From the NCBI GenBank assembly GCA_026126065.1, contig JAHCJY010000001.1, forward strand, positions 496,001 through 560,000: a stretch of DNA of 64,000 bases, read 5' to 3'. This stretch comes from Bauldia sp. (lineage in GTDB: Bacteria > Pseudomonadota > Alphaproteobacteria > Rhizobiales > Kaistiaceae). The position numbers and the translations under genes are program-made. Below are positions 8,869-17,617 of the stretch, piece after piece (position 1 is the first letter of the stretch; every line of letters begins with the position of its first letter). A model generated the notes under the pieces. That model made no database searches. It was not told where the DNA came from and worked only from the letters and a program-made list of their open reading frames with translations.

Positions 8869-10185
8869 ATGTTGAGATTGTCAGGCGTGGGCCTTGCGGC
8901 CGCGCTGCTTTCGGGGACGGCGCTCGCCCAGACGCCGTCGAACACCATCCAGGCCGATTTCATCGGCTATGGCGGCTTCGAGCTGGTCAACCAGTTCTAC
9001 GCGCCCGACAATTACTATCACTGGTACTCGGCCGGGGCGGCGTCACGGGTCAACGTGCCGTTCGGCGGCCACGGCAATTTCGAGCTCGAGGCGCGGTTCG
9101 ATGCGCTCCTCGAGGGCGGATACGCCTACAACCGCTCAGCGCTCGTCGCGCATCTCTACGCCCGCGATCCCGAGCGCTTCGCCGTCGGCGTCTTCGGCGG
9201 CTACGTTGCGCCGATGGGCTACAGCATGATCGCCGGCGGCGCCGAGGCGCAGGCGATTGTCGGATTCGCCGTGCTCACCGGCCAGGCCCTCTACGCCCAC
9301 GGCAAGCTCGGCTGTGACGGCTGCACCGTCACGGCCACCCAGGGTCGCGGCGGCGTCGAGCTGTTCCTGTCGCCGCGCACGAGCTACTCCCTGGACGGCC
9401 TCTACACCCGCTACACCTATTACACCGATGTCTTCCAGGTGCTCTCGGCGGTCGCCACGATCACGCACCAGGTCGGCGGCGGCCCGCTTGCGCTGTTCGC
9501 CGAGGCGGAGTTCGACCGCATCACCAATTCCTATGATGCGGATGCGTGGACGCACACCTACGCCGTGCGCGGCGGCATCCGGATCCTGCTCGGACCGCCG
9601 GGGACGACGCTGCAATCGATCGCCACCACCGGCCCGGCGATGGACACCTTCTTCCCCACGACCCGCCTTTCCTGCTTCGTCGGCGACACGGAAATCCTGA
9701 TGGCCGACGGGACCGTCCGCCGGATCGCGGACGTCCGCGTCGGCGACTGGGTGGTCGGCTCGGGCGGCGACCTCAACCGCGTGGTCGAGATCGAGACGCC
9801 GCTGCTCGGCGACCGCAAGCTCTACGCCTTCGGCGACGCGCCGGCCTTCGTGACGGCAGAGCATCCGTTCATGACCCGCGAGGGCTGGAAGTCGATCGAC
9901 CCGGCAGCGACGCTGGAGGAAACCGGCACGTTCCGCGTCGGCACGCTCACCGCGGCCGACGAAGTGGTGACGCTCGCCTCGGTGGTCGCCGAGGCGCGGC
10001 CGATGCGCGTTGCGGGCGGCGCCGGTGCGCTGGGGCCAATCATCGACGTCCAGATCGCAACCGCGTACCGGACGCTCGGCACGATCACCGCGCACGAGGC
10101 CGCGCCGACGACGCAGGTGTTCAACCTCCGCCTCGACGGCAACAACACCTACTTCGCCAACGGCCATCTGGTGCACAACAAGTAG
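8869..10185 (+). CDS. Outer-membrane beta-barrel-like protein with C-terminal Hint (intein-like) domain
   Basis: A 438-residue secreted protein. Residues 1-21 are a Sec signal peptide ending ALAQ. Residues about 22-262 alternate polar and aromatic residues in short strands (GYGGFELVNQF, NYYHWYSAG, RYTYYTDVF), as in a small outer-membrane barrel. Residues 269-438 are a complete Hint domain: catalytic Cys269 in CFVGDTEILMADG, the TAEHPF block with the conserved His, and a terminal VHNK whose His-Asn is the cyclising pair. Only Lys follows the Asn and no Cys/Ser/Thr nucleophile is present, so cleavage rather than protein splicing is expected, as in bacterial intein-like domains. The start at 8869 was chosen for its signal peptide and upstream GGGGG. 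Confidence 0.8.
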   Translation: MLRLSGVGLAAALLSGTALAQTPSNTIQADFIGYGGFELVNQFYAPDNYYHWYSAGAASRVNVPFGGHGNFELEARFDALLEGGYAYNRSALVAHLYARDPERFAVGVFGGYVAPMGYSMIAGGAEAQAIVGFAVLTGQALYAHGKLGCDGCTVTATQGRGGVELFLSPRTSYSLDGLYTRYTYYTDVFQVLSAVATITHQVGGGPLALFAEAEFDRITNSYDADAWTHTYAVRGGIRILLGPPGTTLQSIATTGPAMDTFFPTTRLSCFVGDTEILMADGTVRRIADVRVGDWVVGSGGDLNRVVEIETPLLGDRKLYAFGDAPAFVTAEHPFMTREGWKSIDPAATLEETGTFRVGTLTAADEVVTLASVVAEARPMRVAGGAGALGPIIDVQIATAYRTLGTITAHEAAPTTQVFNLRLDGNNTYFANGHLVHNK

Positions 10186-10298
10186 CGCACACGGAGAACC
10201 GTCTCGGCCGTGGCAGGCGGCGGTCGAACTCTCGCGTCAGGCACCCCGCCGAGGAGTAAGAGCCAGAGGCAATACTGCCAGGTGACAGGCAGTCAGCC

Positions 10299-10853
10299 TC
10301 ACGTCTTTCGAAAATGTTCTGCAAGGTCAGGACGCTCGAGTTGGAGTTCCCGAGTGTCGAGCGATAGCCGGAACCATGGCCAGTCGAGTCGATCGTCGCC
10401 AACGGCGTAGTGCCAGTATCGGCCCGTCACCTCAGCTGCGGTTGCGGATTCCAGCAAGACCCCGTCGAGAGCAAATCGCCCGGTGTCCCACTCCACGCCC
10501 GCCGGGGTGAGAAGCGACACCCCCAGCCCGTCCGTGACCGCAACCAGGGTCCCTCCGGGTACGACGAGATAGGCAGCGAAGGATCCCGGGTGGTCGACCT
10601 TGCCGAGGAGCCGGCGCTCGCGCGCATCGACGAAGTAGGCACTCCCCTTCACGAGAAGAAAGAACACGTCTCCTTCGACTGGTGCCGCTGAGGTATCCCC
10701 ACCACGGAACCCGCCAGCAAACTTGCCCACCCAGTCGTCGCCCGCCTCGTTCTCGAACAGGATCCAGGCGAGATCGTTGTGGCCCTCCGGCGCGAAAGAG
10801 ACTTCCTCGTACAGCCCCGACATCGGGACGCGATCGAGAACGGTTGCATTCAT
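10299..10853 (-). CDS. Conserved hypothetical cytosolic protein
   Basis: A 184-residue protein without signal peptide or membrane segments, starting from an ATG behind GGAGGGGG. It is rich in Trp and acidic residues (DLAWILFENEAGDDWVG, WDTGRFALDG, RYWHYAVGDDRLDWPWFRL) and predicted mainly beta. I recognise no catalytic motif. It is divergent from the M15 peptidase gene with about 80 bases between, which may hold both promoters. The GC content is slightly below that of its neighbours. Function unknown. Confidence 0.65.
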   Translation of the reverse strand: MNATVLDRVPMSGLYEEVSFAPEGHNDLAWILFENEAGDDWVGKFAGGFRGGDTSAAPVEGDVFFLLVKGSAYFVDARERRLLGKVDHPGSFAAYLVVPGGTLVAVTDGLGVSLLTPAGVEWDTGRFALDGVLLESATAAEVTGRYWHYAVGDDRLDWPWFRLSLDTRELQLERPDLAEHFRKT

Positions 10854-10936
10854 GGTCGCGCCCCCCTCCGAACGAGATGTGCGGTTAACGCCTTGTCGCG
10901 ACAATGCCGAGCACCGATCACGATCGGAAGGGGACC

Positions 10937-11611
10937 ATGTTCAGGAAGCTGCCAATATCAGCGATCGTTGCTGCGATGGGATTCGTCTCAGTGAACGCAT
11001 CAATCTCCGCAACTGCGCAGACCGCCTTTACAGGCACGGCGGAGCCGCTCCCGGAGGCTGTGATCGAGCGGATGCTGGCGTCCGGCTCGTGGCAGGAAGG
11101 GTGCCCCGTGGCGCTCGCCGACCTTCGCTATCTCCGCCTCGGCTTCATCGACTTCTCCGGCGCGGTGCAAGAGGGCGAGATGGTGGTGGCAGCCGATGTC
11201 GCTGATGCGATCGTAGGGGTCTTCCGGACGTTGTTCGAAGCGGGTTTCCCGCTCGAGCGGATGCAGCTCGTGGACGATTTCGCCGCCGCCGACGACCTCT
11301 CGATGGCGGCCAACAACACCTCCGCCTTCAACTGCAGAGCCGTCACCGGCGGCACCGGCTACTCGCAGCACTCCTACGGCAATGCGATCGACATCAGCCC
11401 GATCCAGAACCCCTATGTCCGCGTCCGGGACAGCGGCACCCTCATCCTGCCGCCGGAGGGCGCTGCCTTCGCCGACCGCGCCGACGTGCGGCCGGGGATG
11501 ATCGTCGCCGGCGACGTCGTCACGGCCGCCTTCGCCGACATCGGCTGGGTGTGGGGCGGCGACTGGACGTCGCTGAAGGACTACCAGCACTTCTCCGCCA
11601 ACGGGCAGTAG
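10937..11611 (+). CDS. Secreted M15-type (VanY-like) peptidase, extensin-like
   Basis: A 224-residue protein with a Sec signal peptide (about residues 1-28, ending ISATAQ) and an M15/VanY-like zinc carboxypeptidase fold. The zinc-binding set is visible: SQHSYGNAIDI (H and D ligands) and a distal DYQHF with the third ligand His. Such enzymes cleave D-Ala-D-Ala in peptidoglycan or related peptides in the periplasm; the close match to the extensin-like branch suggests a wall-modifying role. A strong GGAAGGGG precedes the ATG at 10937. It converges on the downstream lipoprotein gene over a shared hairpin. Confidence 0.85.
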   Translation: MFRKLPISAIVAAMGFVSVNASISATAQTAFTGTAEPLPEAVIERMLASGSWQEGCPVALADLRYLRLGFIDFSGAVQEGEMVVAADVADAIVGVFRTLFEAGFPLERMQLVDDFAAADDLSMAANNTSAFNCRAVTGGTGYSQHSYGNAIDISPIQNPYVRVRDSGTLILPPEGAAFADRADVRPGMIVAGDVVTAAFADIGWVWGGDWTSLKDYQHFSANGQ

Positions 11612-11623
11612 GCGTCAGGCAGC

Positions 11624-11652
11624 CCGGCCGCGGCGGGATGCGCCGCGGCCGG
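11624..11652. terminator. Bidirectional hairpin between convergent genes
   Basis: A perfect 12-bp stem (CCGGCCGCGGCG at 11624-11635 with CGCCGCGGCCGG at 11641-11652) around GGATG lies between the M15 peptidase gene and the convergent lipoprotein gene. It can serve both strands; no strong T-run is present. Confidence 0.6.
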
Positions 11653-11660
11653 CAGTCTTC

Positions 11661-12581
11661 CTAGGGCGCCGCGGGCTCTTCCATCGCGAGGGCAAGCCCT
11701 GCCATGGCTTCCGGCGAGCCGGAGAGGATGAGGTGCGTGCGGGTACCCGGGCCACCCGTCACGGTGAAGGGCCCGCCAACCGGGGCGCCGGAGCATTCGC
11801 GGTCCTGGTTGCCATACAGGAGGACGTCAGCCGTATCGCCGGGGTAGGCGAAGGCCGGCGTCTGATTGCCGCCGACGAGGACGTTGGTGAGGTTCACCGG
11901 CTCCTGGCAGCCGGCGATGTCGGCAAAGCCGAGCCGGAGGCCGAAATCGGCGCCGGTGAGAGCCACGGCGGTAACCACCACCAGGCCGGTAGCGGGGTCG
12001 GCGGCGGCCATGGCATTGCTCGCCTGTCCGATCCGCGCGGCCGGCGCCGTTTCCCAAAGGCGCATGGCGCGGGCGGTTCCCGCGGCGTCGTAGAGGATGA
12101 CGGTAAAGGCGTCGCCGTCGTCGGGGTGAAGGGTCTCGTTCGTGATGAAATGAGTGCAGCCCGTCACGCAGGTCGCGTCGCCCGCGCCCGCGGTGGTGAC
12201 GACGTACGACCCGCCCGCCGGCGGATTGTAGAACTCGGTGATCCCGCCGGCAGTGACGCCCATCTCCGCCGGATACGCCCGGACCAGGCCGGTCGAGCGG
12301 ACGTAGACGTCCACCGGCTGGTCGAGAAGGTTCACCACACGGAAGCGCAACGGCCCGGGCTCGTAGGCTCCGGCATCCGCGGCGGGTTCAGGCGCCGGTT
12401 CGGGCGCTGGCGCTGGCGTCGGCGTTGGGGCCGGGGCCGGCGTCGTGTCGACGACCGGCGTCGTGTCTGTCGGCGGCGTCTCGTTGGCGTCGTTGCCGCA
12501 CGCGGCGAGCGCAAGCGGGATCGACATGACCGCGACCAGGCGGAAGGCGTTCGAGTGTGTCAGGTTCGCAAGAAGCGTCAT
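11661..12581 (-). CDS. Putative lipoprotein, DUF4397-like
   Basis: A 306-residue protein with a lipoprotein signal: hydrophobic stretch SIPLALAAC with lipidated Cys at about residue 28, then a Thr/Pro/Ala-rich linker (APAPTPTPAPAPEP) typical of surface-tethered proteins. The mature domain (about 75-300) begins PLRFRVVNLLDQPVDVYV, the pattern of DUF4397 beta-sandwich domains, and contains a paired-Cys segment ATCVTGCTHF. It is probably attached to the outer membrane. Function unknown. GGAG lies 9 bases before the ATG. An internal ATG 18 codons in would shorten the n-region without losing the lipobox. Confidence 0.75.
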   Translation of the reverse strand: MTLLANLTHSNAFRLVAVMSIPLALAACGNDANETPPTDTTPVVDTTPAPAPTPTPAPAPEPAPEPAADAGAYEPGPLRFRVVNLLDQPVDVYVRSTGLVRAYPAEMGVTAGGITEFYNPPAGGSYVVTTAGAGDATCVTGCTHFITNETLHPDDGDAFTVILYDAAGTARAMRLWETAPAARIGQASNAMAAADPATGLVVVTAVALTGADFGLRLGFADIAGCQEPVNLTNVLVGGNQTPAFAYPGDTADVLLYGNQDRECSGAPVGGPFTVTGGPGTRTHLILSGSPEAMAGLALAMEEPAAP

Positions 12582-12744
12582 GGCGGAAACTCCGTTCTGT
12601 CAGCTTCGCTGAGCGGTCGTGTGGCAGCACCGACCCGTCTGTACTGAATCGTACTTCCCCTCATCAGTGCCTAGGACGGTCGTGTCAACGCGCGACTGCA
12701 ACCGCTGCACGGTGAGCGGTCAAAATCCCGCGAGATAGTCTGGC

Positions 12745-14937
12745 TTATGTGGAAAAGCTGCCGGCTGCCCCGGTGCCCGACATGCCGGGCGAAGCGCTCG
12801 CGTTCGACGGGCGCCCGGAAACCGTGAAGGCCGGAACCGGCCGCAGCCCCGGCGCCATCGCCGCGCTCGCGCGAGCCGCCCGCGCGCGGGCTTTGCGCTG
12901 CTGCGCCAGCGGCGGGCAGCGGTGGTCGTCGTAGTATTCCACCTGGCAGTCGAGGCACTGGAAGCACTCGGCCATGACGATCCGGCCGGTCGGCGTGATG
13001 GCGCGGACGGGGCAGGAGCGCGAGCAGAGCTGGCAGGGCGAGCCGCATTCCGGCCGGCGCTTGAGGAGATTGAGGACGTGCAGCCGGTCGAGCACCGCGA
13101 GGAAGCCGCCGAGCGGGCAGAGGAAGCGGCAGAAGGCGCGTTCGGTGAAGAGGCTCAGGGTGAGCAGCAGCACGGCATAGAGGACGAACGGCCACTGCCG
13201 TGAGAAGCCTGACGTGATCGCCGTCTTGAACGGCTCGATCTCCTGCACCGAGGTCGTCCACTCGGGCACGAGGAACGCCACGCCGATGATCAGGGCCATC
13301 GTCCCGTATTTCGGCAGCCACATCGCGCGCTGGAGGCGCGCGGGCGGATTCCACACCGGCAGGCGGAGGAGGCGGCCGATGCGGTGGGCGAACTCCTGCA
13401 GGGCGCCGAACGGGCAGAGCCAGCCGCAGAAGACGCCGCGGCCGATGAGGACGAGCGAGATCGCGACGTAGATCGCCAGGCATACGACGACCGGCTCGAC
13501 GAGATAGTAGTTGAGGTCGACATTCTCGAACGGCCCGCGCAGCCAGTTGACGACATGGGTGATCGAGAACTGGCCGCCGGCGATGTAGCCGAGCCACACC
13601 ACCGTGAAGGCGAGGAAGCCGAGCCGCACGGCCCGGTGCAGGCGGCGGTGCTGCGAAAGCCGCGCCTGGAACACGAAGATCAGCGTCAGCGCGAGGAGCG
13701 CCGCGCCGAGGATGGCGAGATCGCTGCGCGACTCCCGCCACACGCCGACCCACAGCGGCTCGGGTGGCGGCTCGGGCAGGAGGATGTGCTCGGCCGGGAG
13801 TTCGTAGTCGAGCGGGAAGGCGACCGTGACGGGCGCGCCGTCGGCCGAAGTGGCGTTCACCTTGAGGACGACCGTGAACGGCGCCATGGGCGCAAAGCCC
13901 GTATCGGGCGGAATGACGAGGACGCCGCCATACGAGCCGAACACGGTCGGCGCGCGGAAATAGTCGTCCTTGTGGAACTCCCAGACGTTCTCGCCCTGCC
14001 GGATCTCGATGCGTTCCAGCCGGTAGCCGCTCGAGGCGTTCTGGTAGGTGAAACCCTGGTAGTCGTACCGGCCGCGCGACCCGACGATGATGCCGTGCGA
14101 TCCCGGCGGGAAGTCGGCGGCGAGCCGGTCGAGCGCGCCGGCATTCGTCGCAAGGTTCCGGCCGATCATCGCCGGCGTCGCGAGCGCTGTGAAGAACTCG
14201 ATGTAGACCTCCTCCGGCTCGCCGCGCGGCCGCACCGCCGCCGTAGCCCCCGGCGCGCCGGCGGCGGCGAACGCCGCGTCGAGTTCCGCGTTGGTGATCG
14301 TGAGCGTCCGCACCGAGCCGGCTGCCACGAGCTCGTCGAGCGTGCGGGTCGCAAAGCCGTCGACGTCGATCGTCGGCTCCGTCACCTCGGCGATGCCGAC
14401 GAGGTTGCGCACCACCATCCGCGCGCCGTCGGTGACCGCGTAAGCCATCGCGCGGGCCGAGATGGTGGCGCCGGACACGAAGTCCGGCTGATGCGTCATG
14501 CTGGCACGCTCGTTGTAGAGGACGCCGGCGAAGGCCCGGAGATACGACGCCAGCCGGTCGGTCCGCTGCGGGTCGCCATAGATGTGCGGCTCGCGGTGAA
14601 AGACGTCGGTGACGCCGGTGATGCGGCCATCGAGGTCGACGCCGGCGATGACGTCGAACGGCGTCGAGCTGAAGCCGCGCGAATGGAGGAGATCGAGGGT
14701 CGAGAAAATGTACGCGGCGACCGCCTCGCCCTCGTAGACGGCGACCGCCGGGACCGCGCCTTCGATGAACTCCAGCCGGTCCGCTCCGGCCGGGTACACC
14801 CGTTCGAGGACCTCCGGCGTCAGGCGGTCGAGGAGCGGCGGCGGATTGTCGGCATACTCGACGAGCGCAGCTTTCGCGCCGGTGGCGACGACCACGGCAA
14901 CGACGATCGCGGCAAGGCGGGCGGCGGCCCAGAACAT
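12745..14937 (-). CDS. NosR/NirI-family membrane flavo-iron-sulfur protein
   Basis: A 730-residue protein with the full NosR/NirI layout. An N-terminal signal helix (1-23) leads to a periplasmic FMN-binding domain with SGAT at 155-158, where Thr158 is the expected covalent flavin site. Several membrane helices follow from about 415, carrying CGWLCPFGALQEF and CRFLCPLGG, and the C-terminus holds two ferredoxin-like Cys sets (CGSPCQLCSRSCP and CFQCLDCQ...CPP). Such proteins pass electrons from the quinone pool to periplasmic reductases, in NosR's case nitrous oxide reductase. No nosZ, nosD or nir gene is in this window, so the partner is unknown. GGAAGGG precedes the ATG. Confidence 0.9.
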   Translation of the reverse strand: MFWAAARLAAIVVAVVVATGAKAALVEYADNPPPLLDRLTPEVLERVYPAGADRLEFIEGAVPAVAVYEGEAVAAYIFSTLDLLHSRGFSSTPFDVIAGVDLDGRITGVTDVFHREPHIYGDPQRTDRLASYLRAFAGVLYNERASMTHQPDFVSGATISARAMAYAVTDGARMVVRNLVGIAEVTEPTIDVDGFATRTLDELVAAGSVRTLTITNAELDAAFAAAGAPGATAAVRPRGEPEEVYIEFFTALATPAMIGRNLATNAGALDRLAADFPPGSHGIIVGSRGRYDYQGFTYQNASSGYRLERIEIRQGENVWEFHKDDYFRAPTVFGSYGGVLVIPPDTGFAPMAPFTVVLKVNATSADGAPVTVAFPLDYELPAEHILLPEPPPEPLWVGVWRESRSDLAILGAALLALTLIFVFQARLSQHRRLHRAVRLGFLAFTVVWLGYIAGGQFSITHVVNWLRGPFENVDLNYYLVEPVVVCLAIYVAISLVLIGRGVFCGWLCPFGALQEFAHRIGRLLRLPVWNPPARLQRAMWLPKYGTMALIIGVAFLVPEWTTSVQEIEPFKTAITSGFSRQWPFVLYAVLLLTLSLFTERAFCRFLCPLGGFLAVLDRLHVLNLLKRRPECGSPCQLCSRSCPVRAITPTGRIVMAECFQCLDCQVEYYDDHRCPPLAQQRKARARAARASAAMAPGLRPVPAFTVSGRPSNASASPGMSGTGAAGSFST

Positions 14938-15491
14938 CGTCGCGGCCCTTCCACCCGGATGTCTTTCATCAACGCGTCCGGGCCCAAGTCTGCCGGAAGT
15001 TGCGCCAGCAGAACAAGCTCAAATACGGGAGGGGGCGGGTAATCAGCGGGGCGTGACCGCGGGGAGGGTGGCGACGAGAGGAGGGTGGTGTTTCCCCTCT
15101 CCCCGCTGGCGGCCGCTTGAGGCGAAGGCAGGTGCTGGCGAGGGACGGAACCCCCTCCCCCCTTGAGGGGGAGGTCAGGGAGGGGGGTATGCCGCACGAC
15201 GTGCGGAGCGGGCCCCATCCACCTGGCAAGAAAGGCAGCGCACGCCGGGTGGGCGTTTGCAGTAAGGGCAGCCCGGAAGGGGGACTTGGGGAGGGGCGTA
15301 TGGCACACGACGTTCGGATCGGGTCCCATCCACCAGCGAGAATGGCAGCGCACGTCGTGCGGCATACCCCCCTCTCTGTCTCTCCCCCTCAAGGGGGGAG
15401 AGGACGTTCCGATGCTCGCCGTGCCTGCGAGCGGATGGAACCACCGCGCTCAGCCGATACCCACCACCCGCGGCCGGCGCGCCCAGCCGAA
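14938..15491. other. Gene-free stretch carrying a repeat element
   Basis: No convincing gene lies between the NosR-like and DUF1801 genes. Most of the stretch is the family B palindromic element at 15151-15402; the flanks show nothing recognisable. Confidence 0.7.
15151..15402. repeat. Dispersed palindromic element, family B, copy 1
   Basis: About 50-base arms (15151-15203 and 15351-15402) are near-perfect reverse complements; each has CTCCCCC...GGGGGAG, a purine/pyrimidine run and GTATGCCGCACGACG. Inside, the block from GTATG to CCCATCCACC occurs twice (15187-15223 and 15298-15334). A shorter relative lies at 60090-60250. The layout is that of a non-autonomous, MITE-like element; no coding capacity is seen. 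Confidence 0.75.
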
Positions 15492-15941
15492 CTACCCCAC
15501 CGCCTTCTTCACCAGCGCGGTGATCTTCGCCTCGACGGCCGGGGTCAGCTTGATGACCGCAAACGCGTTCGGCCAGAGATCGCCGTCGTCGAGTCTTGCC
15601 TGGTCGGAGAAGCCGAGGGTGGCGTAGCGGGTCTTGAACTTGGTGGCGCTGACGAAGTGGCAGAGCACTTTGCCGTCCTTCTGCCAGGCCGGCATGCCGT
15701 ACCAGGTTTTCGGCTCGAGCCCGGGCGCTGCCGCCATCACGAGCGCATGGAGCCGCTCCGCCATCCCGCGCTCGGGCTGCGCGAGCTCGGCGATCTTGGC
15801 CAGCACCTCCGCCGTGCCGTCGACCTTCCCTTTGCCGCCCCTCGCCGCCTTGAGCTCCGCGGCGCGGTCCTTCATGGCGGCCTTCTCCTCGGCGGAGAAG
15901 GAGGAGGCCTTGGGTTTTGGAGTCTTGGTCGCGGTCTTCAT
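15492..15941 (-). CDS. DUF1801 (YdhG-like) domain protein, intact copy
   Basis: A 149-residue protein. A charged N-terminal tract (SFSAEEKAAMKDRAAELKA) precedes a DUF1801 domain (about 55-149) with LEPKTWYGMPAWQKDGK and KTRYATLGF. The domain is small and alpha/beta; a frataxin-like iron-related role was proposed for some members, but function is not established. CAGGAGA precedes the ATG at 15941. A truncated near-identical copy lies 1.8 kb away at 17771-18124, so the two are products of a recent local duplication. Confidence 0.85.
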   Translation of the reverse strand: MKTATKTPKPKASSFSAEEKAAMKDRAAELKAARGGKGKVDGTAEVLAKIAELAQPERGMAERLHALVMAAAPGLEPKTWYGMPAWQKDGKVLCHFVSATKFKTRYATLGFSDQARLDDGDLWPNAFAVIKLTPAVEAKITALVKKAVG

Positions 15942-16167
15942 CGGAAGGTCTCCTGGGCTTTGGATCATAGGACGTTCGCCGATACATATCCATAGAACTA
16001 TGGATTGTCGACTGGCAACGACTATGGAGTCGTGACCGACGAAGCGGCCTCCATCGCATCGCTCCCTCGTTTGCCGGCGTGATCCCGATCACGCTCACGA
16101 CGGGTCTCACGGCGGTAAAGCCAGTCTCGTTGGACTACTGGCTCCACCACCAAGGAGGACTCGTTCC

Positions 16168-16560
16168 ATGAGATTGCTGTTTGCTTCCCTTGCGGTTGCC
16201 GCCGCGATCGCCGTCACTCCGGCGACCGCCCAGACCCCGTCGCCGCCGCAGGCCTACACCATCGTCGAGATCGAGATCACCGATCCCCAGCTGTTCGCAG
16301 AGTTCGGCGGGCAGTTGAGGCCGCTGATCCTCGCGGCCGGCGGGCTCCTCGTGACAATGCCGAGCGGCAACCGTGTCGTGCATGAGGGCGAACCGATGCA
16401 GGGCGTGGGCATCACCATCTGGCCCAGCCTCGATGCTGCGACGGCGTTCTACACTTCGCAGGCCTTCCTCGACCTCATTCCGCTCCGCGACCGGGCAGCG
16501 AACCTGGTTCGGATCGTCACCGTCGAGGGCCTGCCGGTGCTGGTCGCCCCCGTCCCGTAG
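16168..16560 (+). CDS. Secreted DUF1330-like protein
   Basis: A 130-residue protein with a clear Sec signal peptide (1-22, ending ATAQ) and a mature domain of the DUF1330 / dimeric ferredoxin-like type: YTIVEIEITDPQLFAEF at the start, then NRVVHEGEP and a hydrophobic WPSLDAATAFYTSQAFLDL segment matching the usual edge strand and helix. Most DUF1330 proteins are cytosolic, so the export signal is unusual. AAGGAGGA lies 7 bases before the ATG. Function unknown. A 12-bp hairpin separates it from the convergent ABC binding-protein gene. Confidence 0.8.
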   Translation: MRLLFASLAVAAAIAVTPATAQTPSPPQAYTIVEIEITDPQLFAEFGGQLRPLILAAGGLLVTMPSGNRVVHEGEPMQGVGITIWPSLDAATAFYTSQAFLDLIPLRDRAANLVRIVTVEGLPVLVAPVP

Positions 16561-16564
16561 GGCC

Positions 16565-16599
16565 AGAGGCTGGCAGCTACTCCGCGCCTGCCAGCCTCT
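16565..16599. terminator. Bidirectional terminator
   Basis: A perfect 12-bp stem (AGAGGCTGGCAG with CTGCCAGCCTCT) with an 11-base loop sits 4 bases after the DUF1330 stop and 14 bases beyond the end of the convergent binding-protein gene. Confidence 0.75.
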
Positions 16600-16612
16600 C
16601 TTGGGGGCTGAT

Positions 16613-17617
16613 CTAGTCCACGACGATGTCGGCCGTTGCCAACATCTCTAGCGGGAAAGTAAGGCCGAGCCGCGCTGCGGCGGAAATGTTGATCGCTAGA
16701 AGGAAGCGGCTCGGTGACTCGACGGGAAAGTCCTGCGGGCGAGCACCATCGAGGATGCGCCCAGCCAGAACGCCCGCGCTTCGAGCAATCGCCACCCGAT
16801 CGACGCTATACGATATGAGCCCGCCCTCAGTCACGGACTCGAGTTGCGGATGCATCGCCGGAATGCGGTAGCGATCAACGAGTTCGAGAATCTCGCTGCG
16901 ATACGAGAAGGTAAAGTTGTCCGACGCCATGATAGCGCCGCCTCCCGGTCGGGTGGTCAGATCGTCGAACGCGGCATCGACGTCCGCGAGATTGTGGACC
17001 TGCGCCGGATACGCCTCGATGCCGAGCGCCGCGCCCGCCTCAATGAAGGTCTGCTCGATGCGCTCCTCGGTACTGACGATGTCGGGGTTGTAGATCATCA
17101 CCGCGCGGGTGAGGCCGGGGTACACGCCGCGGAGGAGGTCGAGGTACTTCCCGCCGAGTTGTCCCTCCTTGGTGAAGCCGGTGGCGTTGCCGCCGGGTCG
17201 CGCGAAACTCTGGACGAGCCCATCCGAGATCGGGTCGCCGACGGCGAAGAACACGATCGGGATCACGCTCGTCGCCCGCGCCGCGGCAATGGCGTTCGGC
17301 GGGGCCGCAGCCACGATGACGTCGACCGCCGCCGCGACGAACTCCGCCGCGAACTGCGCCGACAGCGCCGGGTTCGCCTCGTTGAAGCGTGTGGTGACGT
17401 CGAGGTCCGTCCACCCCTCGGCCGCGAGCCCCTCGACGATGGCCGTGGCGAACGACTGCACCACCGGGTCGCCGGCATGCGAGCCGAGCATGATCCCGAC
17501 CCGCCGCTGCCGGGCGGGCTGCGCAATCACGCGGCCGGGCATGACCGCGAGCGCACCGGCGCCAGCGAGGAACCGGCGGCGGGCTATCGTCAGCGTTGGC
17601 GCAACATATCCGGGCAT
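16613..17617 (-). CDS. ABC transporter substrate-binding protein (ABC_sub_bind family), orphan
   Basis: A 334-residue periplasmic binding protein. The start at 17617, with an AAGGGGGAAAG ribosome site, yields a Tat-like signal (ARRRFLAGAGALAV, cleavage after VIAQ). The mature protein has the ABC_sub_bind (TrpX/YtvA-like) pattern: RRVGIMLGSHAGDP, GGNATGFTKEG, LTRAVMIYNPD, PAMHPQLESVTEGGLISY. These bind aromatic or small organic ligands for an ABC importer, but no permease or ATPase gene is adjacent. It lies between two copies of the DUF1801 gene. The ligand cannot be deduced. Confidence 0.87.
   Translation of the reverse strand: MPGYVAPTLTIARRRFLAGAGALAVMPGRVIAQPARQRRVGIMLGSHAGDPVVQSFATAIVEGLAAEGWTDLDVTTRFNEANPALSAQFAAEFVAAAVDVIVAAAPPNAIAAARATSVIPIVFFAVGDPISDGLVQSFARPGGNATGFTKEGQLGGKYLDLLRGVYPGLTRAVMIYNPDIVSTEERIEQTFIEAGAALGIEAYPAQVHNLADVDAAFDDLTTRPGGGAIMASDNFTFSYRSEILELVDRYRIPAMHPQLESVTEGGLISYSVDRVAIARSAGVLAGRILDGARPQDFPVESPSRFLLAINISAAARLGLTFPLEMLATADIVVD

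Noticed and set aside
10017..10185. Full intein with protein splicing
   Set aside because: Only Lys follows the terminal Asn, so there is no C-extein nucleophile; cleavage is the most that can be expected.
12671..13753. Second minus-strand frame within the NosR-like gene
   Set aside because: Arg/Pro/Ala-rich alternative frame of the real gene, which has all expected Cys motifs.
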